Source: Arbacia lixula (lineage: Eukaryota; Echinodermata; Echinoidea; Arbacioida; Arbaciidae). From it: a DNA stretch of 64,000 nucleotides. The DNA lies in the NCBI GenBank assembly GCA_963669155.1, contig OZ022578.1, forward strand, positions 10,906,230-10,970,229, given 5' to 3'. Position numbers and translations under genes: made by a program. Positions 12,893 to 25,776 of the stretch are shown here, in pieces. The notes beneath the pieces are model-generated. The model saw only the letters and a list, made by a program, of their open reading frames with translations. It was not told the origin of the DNA and ran no database searches. Position 1 is the stretch's first letter; each line of letters opens with the position of its first letter.

Positions 12893-14915
12893 CGTCATAT
12901 CAGTTTAAATGGATACCCGCTAAATACTAGTCAAGTCTGGAAACAAAGTGACTCCTATCTTCTCCATACGAAAACATCACTGTTATAATAATTCACCTTT
13001 AGCAATACATATCTTACAGGGGCACTACATCATACTTTCTCTAAAGGGCTAGACAGAGTTTGACGTCGAATACACGCCAAGGAGCACGCTAAGGGGTAAA
13101 AAGGGTGACGGAGGGTCAGGAGAAGAAGCCGAAATCGGATGGGGAAAAAAGAAATTAGACCGTATCGATAAAAGTGTCAGGTGTCGGCTTGGTTTAAAGC
13201 TTTTGACCGCGTCTCTTACCGAGGGCTGCGTACCGTCTATATTCAATATTTATGATCTCTGTGCGTCATCTATAATGGACGATTCCTGCCACACAATGAC
13301 ACCGTGTGGGGGAGTACTGCAAGGGGAAAACCGATCACCTGTTGAATATTATGTGAAGGAGTAAAATGAAGATTGGGGCCAAGGTTTTAGGGATAATACC
13401 TTTTTTTTATCCATGTCTATTTTGTCTATTTTTTCAAAGAATTTCGTTTGCCCCAAATCAGACTTTGGAACATCTATATATCTTCTGGGTTATGTCAACA
13501 TGGAGTGTCGGATTACCCTGAATGATATATACAATATTGCTGTAGTATAATACACTCCTGTGTCAAAAGATTATTAAAGTAAGAGGAGCTGAAAATATAT
13601 CAGTTACACAGGTTTCCATAAAACTGTGTTCGTTGCAGCATATAGGAAACGGACTGCACTGGATATATGCTAGATGAAGTCATAAGGGAACTTGAAATCA
13701 TGTTTTAACTTCATACATCGTGGTAAAATAAAGCTGATTATATTAGAGTCAATCTCCAAAAGAACAATTGGAGAGATGTAACCCGTATATCAACATTTCA
13801 GTGAACTCGCTTAGCGGTACGCAATTTACCTCAACGTATCACTGAGCAGTGCGAAAATGCGTATTGCGGCCTCCCGTCTCTAGACTGCAGGTTTCGGACG
13901 ATCCGTCCAAAACCTACCCAAAATGTAGCAATCAGTGTAACTCTTCTTAAAGTCAGTTTCCAGTTTTATCTTTGGGAGGGAGGTTCCTATACATTATTTT
14001 CTTCTATAAATGGTATTGCTTTGACCTGCAAAAGGGATACTCTGCATTTAAAGCTACGTAGCAACGCTGAAGTATGTGTTTGATTCCTGAAACCCACATG
14101 GCTTCATCTAAAGATCACATTACTCACTCTCCAGTAGAAGGAAATTGGTTAACTAATAAATACGTTATGAACTTACTCAACTTGTTCTTGTTCCGTTTTA
14201 ATTTCCTTTTTTTTTTATTGAGAGCAAGTCATTTTTGAACCGGGCTTCCCCATTAATAAATTATTTCAGTCGTCACTGTAATACTTTATTGTGGTGCAAG
14301 GCCATGTTCCAGGCAGAAACCTGAACTCATACATTTTTTTTTTTTTTTACATATTTCTATTTTGGCATAGTTCAAGCCGTCTGTGGCGTGTATGACGTGT
14401 GCGCATGCTGATTTGAATAGAATGCTTCGCGGGCCCTTGGCAAACTTTGAACTGTCATGGATGATTTGGTGATGATAGGCCGTTGTACTTAGGAAACGGG
14501 ATGAATTCTGAGAATTGGACAACTGACCTACAAAGTGAGTCTCTTTCGCAAATACACACACGAACATACATACAACACGTACACATACACATTCTCATGT
14601 ATGTAAAGAGGTATATACTAAGTACATAAACATAAACCAATAAACCTGTAAATACAGTGTGTGTGTGCGTGTGTGTATGTGTGTCAAACATAAGGCAGCG
14701 TGTAGATAATTGAAATAAACTGTAAAACAAGGTGATACGTAAATCAGATGGGCAATAATTATACATGTATGTAAACACATATACATAATAGAGATCTGTC
14801 TATTGTAGGATCGTTCATCAATCTATACAACATTGGTACAGACTGAGATCGGATGGTGCACACTTCGCACCTACATTTTAAAAAAACATCGATAAACCCT
14901 TACTCTCATCCCCTT

Positions 14916-14920
<5 letters not shown>
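12893..14920. other. Noncoding stretch
   Basis: No gene recognised. Contains a T/A homopolymer patch near 14333-14350 and short TG and CA patches at about 14550-14690. Confidence 0.45.

Positions 14921-14946
<26 letters not shown>
14921..14946. repeat. (CT)n microsatellite
   Basis: Uninterrupted CT of about 26 bases. Confidence 0.95.
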
Positions 14947-14952
<6 letters not shown>

Positions 14953-15353
14953 GTGCATGCCTATTTGATGCATACGTGAACGAATTAAGAGGTTTCACAT
15001 ACACATATACATACACACACGCACACATATACATACATGCAGCTTATCGAAGTTTAAGTATAAGCCTTCATATATATCTATAAGATTGAGATTTTTTATG
15101 TATAGGTAAATAAATAAGTTTTCGTGTGAGTGTGTGTGTATGTATGTGTATATATGAGGTTATCAATGGTCTTGTTGTTCTTTGTCGCAGTTTATGCATG
15201 ACAACAGCGCGACTGAAGAGCCAACATTGATATTGCCTCTGTATAGTAGCCGCCGTGTCGATGCCTCGTGACACGGAGCGTATACACTATGCATGCGTCC
15301 TCCTCGCTGTAAATACATTAACATTTCAAAACCATCCATTCGCCCAACCTCGA

Positions 15354-15376
15354 GGGGGGGGGGGGGGGGGGGGGGG
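15354..15376. repeat. Poly-G run of 23
   Basis: Uninterrupted G run, among the longest mononucleotide tracts in the window. Its length may be unreliable in the assembly. Confidence 0.95.
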
Positions 15377-15509
15377 AGGAGACATAAAACATAGGATTGC
15401 TCCTATTCACAGCACTGTGGCTGTATCCTGGAATATTAGTCCTCCAAGGTTTCTGACTTGATGCTGTTGCATTTTTTAAAAGGCCACGAGAAGAAACTCG
15501 TCTGACTTG

Positions 15510-15790
15510 TTTTCATTGCTTGGATGAAAGACAAACAACCACACATGTTTATTTTTTTGGTTTAACTATTGATGTAGTTGCTTCGCTCTCATTTTTTTGT
15601 TTTTCTTCTGTTCACATCAAACAGCGAGGGATGACATACATATACATGTACTTCGTGGAAGAAAGACACACAACCATACACGTTTGTTTCTATGCTTAAC
15701 TGTTGATGAATTGCTCTGCTCTTGTTTTCGTCTCATTTGATGATTCTAAACAAAGAGGCAATGGAATAACCATACATTCACTCTACTAAG
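15510..15790. repeat. Diverged tandem duplication, period about 135 bp
   Basis: The segment starting at 15523 (GATGAAAGACAAACAACCAC) is repeated at 15658 as GAAGAAAGACACACAACCAT. Similar order follows in both copies: a T-rich run, TTAACTRTTGATG, TTGCTYYGCTCT, then a CATxxAAACA-type end. Divergence is substantial, so this is an old duplication. Confidence 0.65.
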
Positions 15791-17470
15791 TTCACTAAAA
15801 TAGAAATATCGATGAAATAAACAAGTTGTGTGTCAGTTTATTTAAGCCAGCAATTACCAGATGACAATGATATGACCCACATCACACAGATGGTAAACTT
15901 CTGTTCTTAACCGATTTGCTGTTCATTCGGTGAATTCGGTGTATCCTATTAACGTCCTAGGAGCTGGTGTTTGTAATACTAGCTGTCCAAAAAGATGATC
16001 GCAACCATTATGTTAACTAGAAACTAGAACAACGTCGCATTAGACATTTCGGACATATGGCCACAAAGGGAATATCATTAACACAAATTGAGAAGGACAA
16101 TATCTTCGCCACAACCACGAATTAATCTTAAGTTTGTGCTTAAATACATCATTGTGTGCATCATATGTTGCATTGTGTGTGCCACCATATGTTAACAATA
16201 TTGTTGAGCAGGGAACTCTATGGTAGACCTTGCCAGTGATATAATATAATTGTACTTGTGTTACATAGCGCGCAATGCCTATAATGATATTCATACCCCG
16301 ATCTAACGAGTGAGTGTTTCCTCCGCCATATTGGATGCTTTGCTGCGGCTGATGCAATGCGTGTTGTCTGTTGACCGCATGGCGAGGCTAATGAGAGAAT
16401 CGCGTCGAGCCGTATGTCGAAAGTAATGTTTCAAAACTCTGCCTGCATAACCTCGACATGCTCATCATTTGGGGCAAGACCTTTGTGGATCTAGGGATTA
16501 GAGAGAGAGGGAGTGTGTGGGTGGAGGGGCAGCTTGCATCTGGAATCTTTTACAGATGAGCCTCGCTTTGGGGACATCTCGGCCCAGCTACCGCCATTGC
16601 TTGAGACAAGATAACGTCACTACACACTAACAAGCGAAGGAGAAGGCCCTGCTGACGAGCTCCACATGTTCCTTGCTGATTGACCGTAGATTCCTTATTG
16701 CCCTTTTTTCGGACGAGTAAAACTTACCTCTCCGGGATTTTCCGGCTCAGATAGCCACCCACTGCGCAGGAATAACAAGATTACGGACAAGCCTAAAATT
16801 AGCAATGCAACCGAAAGCCAATAAAGTGTAACGCAATAACGCTGGGGGAAGGGACCTTCTAGTCTTCATACAAGACTCGGTTGATATCTACCTAAGATAA
16901 GGGAATCGCTACATACTCTCTATGCGTGTAAGGAGACAACTATATAAAGTTGCGATATCAGTGTACCGACAACACTTTCGCTGAAAACCAGTCTTGATTA
17001 ACATCAAAGACCTTACTAATAGCAGGTACTGAATGTTCGCAGAGAACGGGATGGCAGATCGCTCAACACGCATTACGGTGTCCTGCGCAAAGCGTTAGTC
17101 ATTTTGCAATTTTGCTAAATAAATAATAAATGGGAAAAGCAGGAATAAACAAATTGGGTGTACAACGCGCCGATATGATGAGAGTACTTGCACTATTACT
17201 TCGAAACAATATTGTGTGTGTACGTGAAGCACAGAGTAAGTTTTCTCAGAAGTCTGCCAGTGCGCCTACAGGAAGATAGATTATATTCATTATAGCTTAT
17301 CTCACAGACGTTGTCATCCAATTTGCACATATCCGTACTCCAACTCCTCCCTTCAAGTTGCTACAAACAGGATGCTATTCACTCAGAACAGAATCTGAAC
17401 TGCATAATCTAGAGTAGAATCTTGAATCTTGAATCTGGTAGTCATACAGCGAGAAATGCTTATCTGCTTG
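15791..17470. other. Noncoding stretch with one microexon-like signal
   Basis: On the minus strand a U-rich acceptor ends at 16762 and a GTAAGT donor begins at 16727, bounding 34 bp (16761-16728) that is open in two frames. A TATATAAAG element lies at about 16949. Nothing else recognised. Confidence 0.3.
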
Positions 17471-17473
17471 CAG

Positions 17474-17575
17474 GCTTGTACACAGCAAAGGCAAATGATG
17501 TAAATAATTTCGATAATGACTTAATGCAAAATATGGAGAGGGAGGACGTACTTATTGTAACATTGATAAGGGACG
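17474..17575 (+). CDS. Candidate internal exon, unrecognised protein
   Basis: A good acceptor (CTTATCTGCTTGCAG, ending 17473) and a donor (GTGAGT at 17576) bound 102 bp, a multiple of three. One frame is open and reads LYTAKANDVNNFDNDLMQN, then MEREDVLIVTLIRD, which is acidic and protein-like. The other two frames stop early. No family was recognised and no partner exon was identified, so this could be chance. The start phase would be two bases completing an upstream codon. Confidence 0.22.
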
Positions 17576-18122
17576 GTGAGTTTGGTTGCGTTTAAGCTCT
17601 TCTATTAAGTTCTTCTCATGATTACGGGAATACGAAAATCAGCATTGCGGGTATAATATGGCGAGTTTTATGTAAGACCCTTTGAGACCTTTTGATCTTA
17701 TACATCTAATACAACTTATACATACGTATAGGGTCACCCCACTGAGTATATTATATTGAAACGTAAAAACAATTTTGGTCATGCACATGTAGGTAATGTA
17801 ACCTAGGAATACATAATAATTGTAAAGAAACTAGGGCAAATATACATGGAACTCGCTGCACAAAGACAACGGCAGTGATTTGAACATGGGTTGAAGCTTT
17901 TTGATATCAACATTTAACAGTCACTTCTTGAAACAGATTAATTCATCAATCTGTTTGTGCACATCGAAAAGGGTACCGCTTTGATTTTACATTTTGCTAA
18001 GTCTAGCTAGAAAACTACTTCACAAACCTATCGAATTGACATTTGAAACTTTCTTTATTCATTCATATATCTCTGTTACATAGAAATATCGTATTTTCTC
18101 TTTCTCTCTACCGGTCCCCGAT

Positions 18123-18123
<1 letters not shown>

Positions 18124-18158
<35 letters not shown>
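18124..18158. repeat. (CT)n microsatellite
   Basis: About 35 bases of uninterrupted CT. Confidence 0.95.
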
Positions 18159-18161
<3 letters not shown>

Positions 18162-18379
18162 CTCCTTACGTACTTCCTCCCTCCTCCTCACCCTGTGTGA
18201 ATCTAGTGCGTCTGGGAGCTACCGTGTTTGGATTACACCATGTTTGCCAGGGGTAAACAGGCAGATATTTATCATAGCCTCCCACGGGAAGAGGGGGAGG
18301 GGGGGGGGGACTCTAGTGATGAAAAGACCCTTCACATTCCCAGCGATCGATACACCTCGCACAGGAAAATACCCGGAAT

Positions 18380-18605
18380 TATATAAGGAGCGCGGGATTT
18401 GGTCTCTTCTTCTGCTTCTTCTACTTCTGCGCCGTCTTCGTCGTCGTCGCGTTCGTGCATGGAGAAGTCCCAGTTGGGCTCTCTCAGGCTGGTTGTCGTT
18501 CGTCTTTATCGACGGGGGAGAGGACAGGGGAGGCCCCATCCTATGCCAATATTGAGACAGTCGATGGCTGGGTCGTCCAGGAAGACATTACCGCACATTA
18601 ATTAG
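18380..18605 (+). promoter_or_regulatory. Candidate TATA promoter followed by a short ORF
   Basis: TATATAAGGAGCGCGGG at 18380 is followed about 30 bp on by a pyrimidine-rich initiator-like stretch and, at 18459, an ATG opening a 48-codon basic ORF to 18605 (starts MEKSQLGS). The ORF product is not recognised and the G-rich composition lengthens frames, so the promoter call rests on the TATA context alone. Confidence 0.22.
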
Positions 18606-18609
18606 AGAA

Positions 18610-20490
18610 TTAGCTTCAGGTAGTGAGTGCAATGGAGATGGGAAAACGCGAGAGTAGTCTATCGGAAAGAATAGGCTATGTAGTACGATGTACCCAACAT
18701 GAAAGAGATGATAAATGTGCGCATGTATGTGTACAATGGTTGAGGGCGGTGGGGGCTTTACGGAAACGTACAGGGCACTTTAAATTTACCCCATTCTGTG
18801 TTCAGTGTTATTTATTTCTATATCAAATGTAGAAATTTAGATATTACTGTATCGTTTTAAACAGAGCCAACTCGTAAATAAGTTGCAAACTGATCTTTGA
18901 AATGCTGATCAAGCTCATTTTCCAAGTACAAGTGCAAGTTTTCTGTAATAGATCATCTCCTGCAAATATTGTCCAACAACCTATTCTTTAAGTGTGTATA
19001 TTGTAGAATGCAAGTTATTAAGTGTACGTCATGTTAAGCCTTATACACCCTGCAGAGCATGGAGGCAAGAGAAGTTGAATATTCATACGATTCTGTGTCC
19101 ATCGTGTTATTTTTAATAGCTTTTTGTGCTATTTCACGACCAATTAAACATCGAACCATATTACCATCAAGGCATTGACAGGCATCCTTCTCTCTCTTTA
19201 TTGTTTACATCATGAAGCAAAGAAATGGAGTAGAATCTAAAGCAAATGCATTTGCATTCAAAAGCTGGATTGTGTAAGCTGTAAAGGTCGCACGCAAAAC
19301 AAAGATGGTGAAATTAATATCAACCTGCTCTTTGATGTGCCCTGTTTTGTCCCGATTTGCCTCGCGCCGTTGTTGGTATTCCTACGTCGTACAATTCGTT
19401 GCAAATATTCTTTTCATATTAATGTAAACACGAGACGTGCATGCATTATTCAGTGAGGGAAAGCTTAGCTCCCCCCTCAGGGCATTTCTAGCCCCGTTTT
19501 GGTTGCTCCTTGTGCAGCCCTCTCGGCCGCTCGCTGCGGTGTTTGCCGTGCCGTTCACTTTCTTCCGCTATTGGCCCTCTTTCCAAGTACTTGTTTGGGC
19601 TCTATCACGTGACCTATGTCTAGCTCCCAGCTGGCGTGGCTTCTAATGTGGAAATGTGTGTACTACTTATAAATAAAGTCATACGCGGCAGATAAAGAGT
19701 TTAATGCTTACATCTTCAGTGAGCATAAATAGATGAGAAACGGGAAATTAAAATAGAATCGTGTATTTATTTGTGAGTAAGCGTTCCAACAACACCCAAT
19801 TGATCAAGATGACAAAATCAATGAATGTCTACTGTAAAGTAGATATTTGCCAAAAACTGAAGAAGGGACGAAAAGTATGCATTAGATGCGGGATATTTGG
19901 GGTTTAACAATATGGGATATGCGTGTAAGATTCTTCCAATGTAACTGCTCGTAGAATACCATGAGTAACTTATATATCACATTTCAAACACATGACAACA
20001 AAGACTACTTTTCGTTTGAACTGTACAAGCTGTTACAATAAATGATTTTCAAAGTGAAAGATTACCCATTTGTACTTCGGCATCATACACACATCCCAAC
20101 TGTGCCCTATGGATCAATGCATATTACAAAGCTGTGTCAACATGAATATAAACGATACAACTATGAGATTGAGTCGTATTTCAATCAACTCAAATATTAT
20201 GCTTTCAGCTCAAGTTAATATTTGACGTTTGTCTGATCACACTTGGGAAATAAAGTATTTGAGTTGATAGAAGCAATATTGGCGGATGAACAAATGAGAG
20301 AACACGTGTTCTTTGTTTATATTCCTTCGACTGTATATCAGGAATGCATAAGGTTATTCTTGATGTGATCATGGACAAAGTGTATCTATCAGGTTGAAAC
20401 TTTTGAAAACATCGTGGGATAAAAAGGCCGACTTATTATGTAAGTGCAGTGCAAAATATGTATAACGCGTAGCTTCTATGTTTTACGTCA
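18610..20490. other. Noncoding stretch with a small GC-rich island
   Basis: A GC-rich island lies at about 19441-19646 and contains a CACGTG E-box near 19605 and, on the minus strand, a CCAAT box near 19572. It could be regulatory. No coding segment recognised. Confidence 0.4.
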
Positions 20491-20493
20491 CAT

Positions 20494-20495
<2 letters not shown>

Positions 20496-20536
<41 letters not shown>

Positions 20537-20544
20537 AAAAAAAA
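20496..20544. repeat. (CA)n and poly-A
   Basis: About 36 bases of CA followed by A13. Confidence 0.95.
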
Positions 20545-20662
20545 TAAGTCCTCCTCTAAGTAAAATAGCAAAACTTTTTATTGATTAGATTTTGAGCAAC
20601 ATCACCAAGCAGGATTGCTTCTTCACCTATTGACTAACTTCCGTGTGAAAATCACATTAATC

Positions 20663-21140
20663 CACTCAGTCATGCATGAGTGAGCACACATTAAAGGCAA
20701 AATTGTCACCTCTCCAAAGTCACAAGGGTTATTTTGGGATTCTGTCATATTAATTTTTAATGAATTTCATTTCTGGTGCATGATTTATCATTATGTCCTT
20801 TCATTGTTTATCACCCAACCCACGACACACTAACGCCTATCCCGACACTTAACCCATTGTTCTGGTTGAGTGAGCACCGTTTATAAATTCTCTTTTGAGT
20901 TTGAAACTTTTAAGAACCCTTTATTTTTGTGAAAAAATACAATTTTGATATTTTGACAAAAGTGCAGACCTGTTATATGAACATAAGAAGTCATTTTAGT
21001 GTCATGGTTGAGTGAATACACTTTGAAAATCTCACAAGAAATGCCAAAATGTACTGTTAAAACAGCATAAACAATCACCCTTGTGACTTTTGAAAAGTCG
21101 CATATGTTGCCTTTAGCGTTTGCTCATTTTCAATGAGTGT
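20663..21140. mobile_element. TIR element with about 70-bp imperfect inverted repeats
   Basis: The left arm 20663-20734 matches 21140-21071 in inverted orientation. Shared blocks are CACTCA, ATGAG, TAAAGGCAA and AAAGTCACAAGGGT in the same order. The internal 330 bp repeat the motif GTTGAGTGAG twice (about 20866 and 21006) and have no coding capacity. A nonautonomous DNA transposon (MITE) fits best. No target duplication seen. Confidence 0.62.
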
Positions 21141-21334
21141 AGCAACACCCCTGCCAAATTATTTTTGTCCATAACCTCCTGGTTAAAAAGTTATGCGATT
21201 GAGAAAAAGGGGGGTTTACATTTTTTGTTGTGTTTAGATAGCCTATCGTCAATGATCGTAGTAGTTTTTAGAATATATTGTCTCTTACATACGCGCGATA
21301 CTCCATAGACATGTGGTATTAGTGTTAGCATCTT

Positions 21335-21336
<2 letters not shown>

Positions 21337-21368
<32 letters not shown>
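21337..21368. repeat. (AT)n microsatellite
   Basis: About 32 bases of AT. Confidence 0.95.
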
Positions 21369-21370
<2 letters not shown>

Positions 21371-21580
21371 ATATTGGTAGTGGGCTCGCTTTGTGACTCG
21401 TATCCCATCGGAATATATATTGCTGCCGATGAATAATTGATGTTGATTTCATGCGTCTATGGTATAAGAGGCGAGTATATTGCCCAATGCAATCACCGAG
21501 TGCGCTTTGATGGTCCCATACCTTCTGCGAGAGAGTGCCTTGCAGTCTGATCAGCTGGGGAAGATGTTAGTTAACGTTGG

Positions 21581-21832
21581 GGTAGAGAGAGTGGGATAAA
21601 TAGAGAGATAGGGGAAACAGACAGAGAGAAAGAGAGAAGGAGCTGGGGGCTGGGGGGATTGGAGATGAAAAACAAAAGGAAGGGAGGCCGGAGGGAAACA
21701 TTGAGAGAGAAAGAGATAGAGAGATATTGAGAGAGAGAGAGAGATAAAGAGATCGAGATGGAAGTAGAGGTAGGCAGGGAAAAATATAGGAAGATAGAGA
21801 GAGAGGTTGAAAAGAGAGAGAGGAATATATTA

Positions 21833-21909
<77 letters not shown>

Positions 21910-21912
21910 GAA
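21581..21912. repeat. Long polypurine tract with (AT)n core
   Basis: Mostly A and G on this strand over 330 bp, interrupted by (AT) at about 21827-21852, then an uninterrupted AG array of nearly 50 bases before GGGAGAGAGAG. The long minus-strand frames here are repeat artefacts. Confidence 0.95.
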
Positions 21913-22326
21913 ACCCCTATCGTTAATTGCCACAATGTACGCTCTGGTCTTTTGAATGTAATGCACGTATGAAATCTGACTCGGTAATGCAGGAAGCGGC
22001 TGAGCTACTTTGGGGACATTCGATACGAAACGCGGAATCAGCAGATAATTGAATCATCATAATATCATAATCCTTGCACGCGTCACCCTCGCAACATGGT
22101 GAGCTGATTAACTGGAGACGTTAGGGTGGCTTTGGCGTGGTTTTCGAGTCACGGAAATTCCCCTCAAGTAATCATAACTGGCATGGAAGAAATTATAGGC
22201 ATTCGTTGATATGGGTGTTCCCGTAAGAATATTTTCCCCTCTCAGCTCAGCCCAACAGCCAACGGCGAGGCGTTTGTGAAACTCATGACCGAGAACTACA
22301 GTTGAATAATCACCCCTCTGAAGGGG

Positions 22327-22412
22327 TTTTCTCTCTCCTTCTCTCTCTCTCTCCCTCTCTCTCTCTCTCCCGCTCTCTTTCTCTCTCTCTCTTCTCTCTC
22401 TCCTCTTCAGTT
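22327..22412. repeat. CT-rich tract
   Basis: Interrupted CT array of about 85 bases. Confidence 0.9.
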
Positions 22413-22904
22413 TGCTCCTTCAACTCCTTCTGATTTCTCACCTCATCTCAACCACTTTTCTTTGTGTCGCTCTTTCTTCCCCTTCAATCACATTCCAGCC
22501 GTTCCTTTTCATGATTACTGTGGGATTCCTATAGTCTGTAATCCCCTCTCTATCTGTCTATCCTTGACTGTCCTACATCTCTTTCTGGATGCTTTCTCTG
22601 CCTCACACCCCAACCTATCCCCATGTCTACCCCACCCCACCCACTCCCACCCCACCCCTTAATCACACCCAACGACATCGCCGCTTCCAAGTCGAGCCCC
22701 CGCGAATCCACTCATACGCGAAGGTTTATTGATGAGCGGGCCGAGTCGATGTGACGCCGGGCTGTCAGGAGGGGGGCCGAGTTGTGAAGGTGAAGGTGAC
22801 CGTAAACCGAGTCATCCAAAACGAGTTATCTCGGACATGGCGCGCGAGCCATTCCAAAACACAGCGAACATTCTGTACATAGGCTATGAATTTGAACATG
22901 CAAG

Positions 22905-22951
22905 TATGTGTGTGTTTGTGTGTATGTCTGTGTGTGTGTATGTATGTGTAT

Positions 22952-22998
<47 letters not shown>

Positions 22999-23027
22999 AA
23001 GAGGGGGGGGGGGGCGGGGGGGGGGGC
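22905..23027. repeat. (TG)n ending in poly-G
   Basis: Interrupted then perfect TG array to 22997, followed after CAAGA by G runs of 12 and 10 separated by C. Confidence 0.95.
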
Positions 23028-23029
23028 TT

Positions 23030-25770
23030 TTCAATCCAAAGTTGTGACGCTCTGTAATTTGTAAACGTGCAAGACATGTATATCACATATGACTTTAAGT
23101 ACATTTAACATGTTTAAGTGGGGCTTTCATGATACTTAACCACTGTGTGCGACAACAATCAATGTTGATGGTGCACGGTATATCCTATGACCTTAATGAA
23201 CGGGAGGACGAGGGAAGGGGGCACTTTTCTTCTAACCAGGTGGGAATCCCTCGTTTCCATTGCGACTCTGATACGTAGTGCCCCTTTTTAAAGTGGGAGG
23301 GTGGGGGCGGCTGGTAAGAAGCGTGGCGCCCGACCCATTTCGATGTCTCTCTGGTTTCGTTCAGGAGTGACGGATACGACGAAATGTGAGACACGCGGAT
23401 TACGTTCAGACTGGCAGCGGCATGCATCGTCTCATAGCTTCCGCTTCTTTGCCTTTAACCACCTTTATCCAAAATCATCAAAGGGAATATGCAAACTCTC
23501 TAAGGCATATGTCGTCAGATAGAATGAATACAATATCAAGCATGCTGAAAATGACTTGTTTTTTTTACTCATATATTAGAATGTTACGTTATTACATAGC
23601 CTTACTAGTAATCAATATGATTCCGTTTGATTTAGTAAACACTTGTAAATAATGACCCATAAATACTCTTCCTCGCCCACACGCGCCGTTTAATGGACTG
23701 GCAATGAACATGCAGTACATGTGGTTTAAATTCTTCGAATATTGTTTACATCACCCTCCTGAACAAAATGGATGAGCTGTCAGTTATCCAGCCTGTAATG
23801 ATTTTCGCTTACCCATGGTGCACGCTAGAAAACAGTGTTAAGCATGATACGAGCATGTCATAGGCTTGCTGCAAGACCGTTGATCATGTATACTACAGAC
23901 GTATAATAATCAGGTCTTGTTGCAATATAGAGCCATAGCCCTCTAGGGCTGTGTTCTGTGGATTGACTGGGAAAGAGGATGATAAGTCTTGCTAGTATCA
24001 TATTCAACTATACACTTGCGGTAGTTTGTATTTTTATTAGCCAACAGCCTCAAAGCGAGGCTAAAATCTCGCGTTCGTGAAGAGGCCCTCTCGTTGGAAT
24101 ACCAGAGTATCGAGATGAACAGTAATCATTCCATCAAGCACATTTTGAGGAATTACGAAGCAAAATTTATGGTTGATTTCCCAGTGTGCTTAACAATGCT
24201 TTCTGTCTCACACCCCCCGCTGTGTCTTTTTCCTTTTTTCTCTCTCTTTCTCTTTCTCTCTCCCTCTCTCTCATTTACTATTGTGACGTCAACGAACTTA
24301 CCCTAAAGTCGATATTTCGAGGGAGGCAAATTGAATTACTGATGTAATCGGATGATATATTCTTTATACACATTGTTATACCAAATGGAAGGACTTCCTC
24401 GGAATTGAAAATGTCATTCTTTGTTGTCGCAAGCCCGGTTGCAGCGATCTGCAAATACTCCATTTGATATGCGTCTTAGCATTCAAGCTATTAATTCAAA
24501 GTCAATATCACATACACAAGTCTACATAAGGTGTCGCCAAGGCCCTGAAATCCTAGTATGTTTTCTTTTAATTTGCAACTTTGAAGCTGCGTGGTTTCCA
24601 TAATGTCCTTAAAGGTCGGGGAATGTACTTCTTTATCAATCCTCTGTTTAAAAGACCTGTGTACCGTTTTCAGTGCATGACGTCACATGAATTGCGGTTT
24701 GACGCGCAAAATGCAACGATGGTAATGACTATCCTGTGTGCATATGGAATTGCTAGACAAGCATTTATAGCAAACTCATTTCGCATAGGGCAAATCCATC
24801 CATAAATGAGAACGTATGAACATGTAAAATATAAAATTTATACAATCACCCATCATCTTCAACTATTATTCCAAAATGATACAAATAATGCTATAAGGTA
24901 TAAAATGCCTCTTTTACTTAAGTCGTGAAACTGCATGTAACAGAACAATGACAACGTGTATAAAGTCTAATAGCCATGCTATTTATGTAAAACAACACTT
25001 GTGATATAATAAAGAACATAATTACTTAAAAGTTTTAATTCAAATGTAAAATGTACACATTATTAAACCGAGGAGCGTAAAGTTCTTTGGACGCAGGTTT
25101 TGTGCTATTTCATCCATTAGCATTTGTTAAAAATGCATTTGAATATTCAAATATATTTTCACAGTTTGACAAATCTTGACTTTCAACATGTTCAAAATTG
25201 CATGTTTCAAATGATTATTTCAGACCAAGCGATGTCCTTTGTGCATCATAAATGTCATCCCCTTACATTAGTAACTTAATTTCCCTCCCTTGAAATGTCG
25301 ACTTAAGGGTGTCTTCGATGACATCACAATGGTAAATGAGAGAGAGTGAGAGATAGAGTGAGGGAGAGAGAGGTTGCTCATGAGAAATCATGAATCAATT
25401 GGATTTATCATGATCCCCTAATGTTACCAAGCGTAATGAATAGTTGCGACCTGTAATGTGAAATATACGACAAGTTACAATGCATGAAAAAAAAAACCGG
25501 GCGGTATGAAATCTATTGAGGGATAGTCAACATAGTGGTTCGGACTATACACACCTAAAAGACATATTATAAATGCACACATATATCCCGTGTAATCAGT
25601 GCAAATGCTCAAGTATTGTAAGTCAAAGGATGGGCAAAGATAGGCGAGAAACTCGAGTTCATTGGCTTGAATTTGCCTTTCCATCAAACCCTCCGAGTGC
25701 AGTTGTTCGTGAAAAAAACAGGCATGACCAGACAGGAGGGCGGCGTATTCAAATTTATGGCACTAGACTC
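23030..25770. other. Noncoding stretch
   Basis: CT-rich patch at 24236-24271 and AG patch at 25340-25372. Two TGACGTCA-type sites lie near 24286 and 24681. A minus-strand GTAAGT donor near 24297 follows an open frame (24463-24300) with no recognised domain. No gene called. Confidence 0.4.
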
Positions 25771-25776
25771 TAGCAC

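Noticed and set aside
18043..18555. 170-codon plus-strand ORF
   Set aside because: The N-terminal part comes from a CT array and the rest from GC-rich and CTT-rich sequence with poly-Leu and poly-Arg; no domain seen.
21567..21966. Long ORFs in the purine tract
   Set aside because: Pure low-complexity translation of AG and AT repeats.
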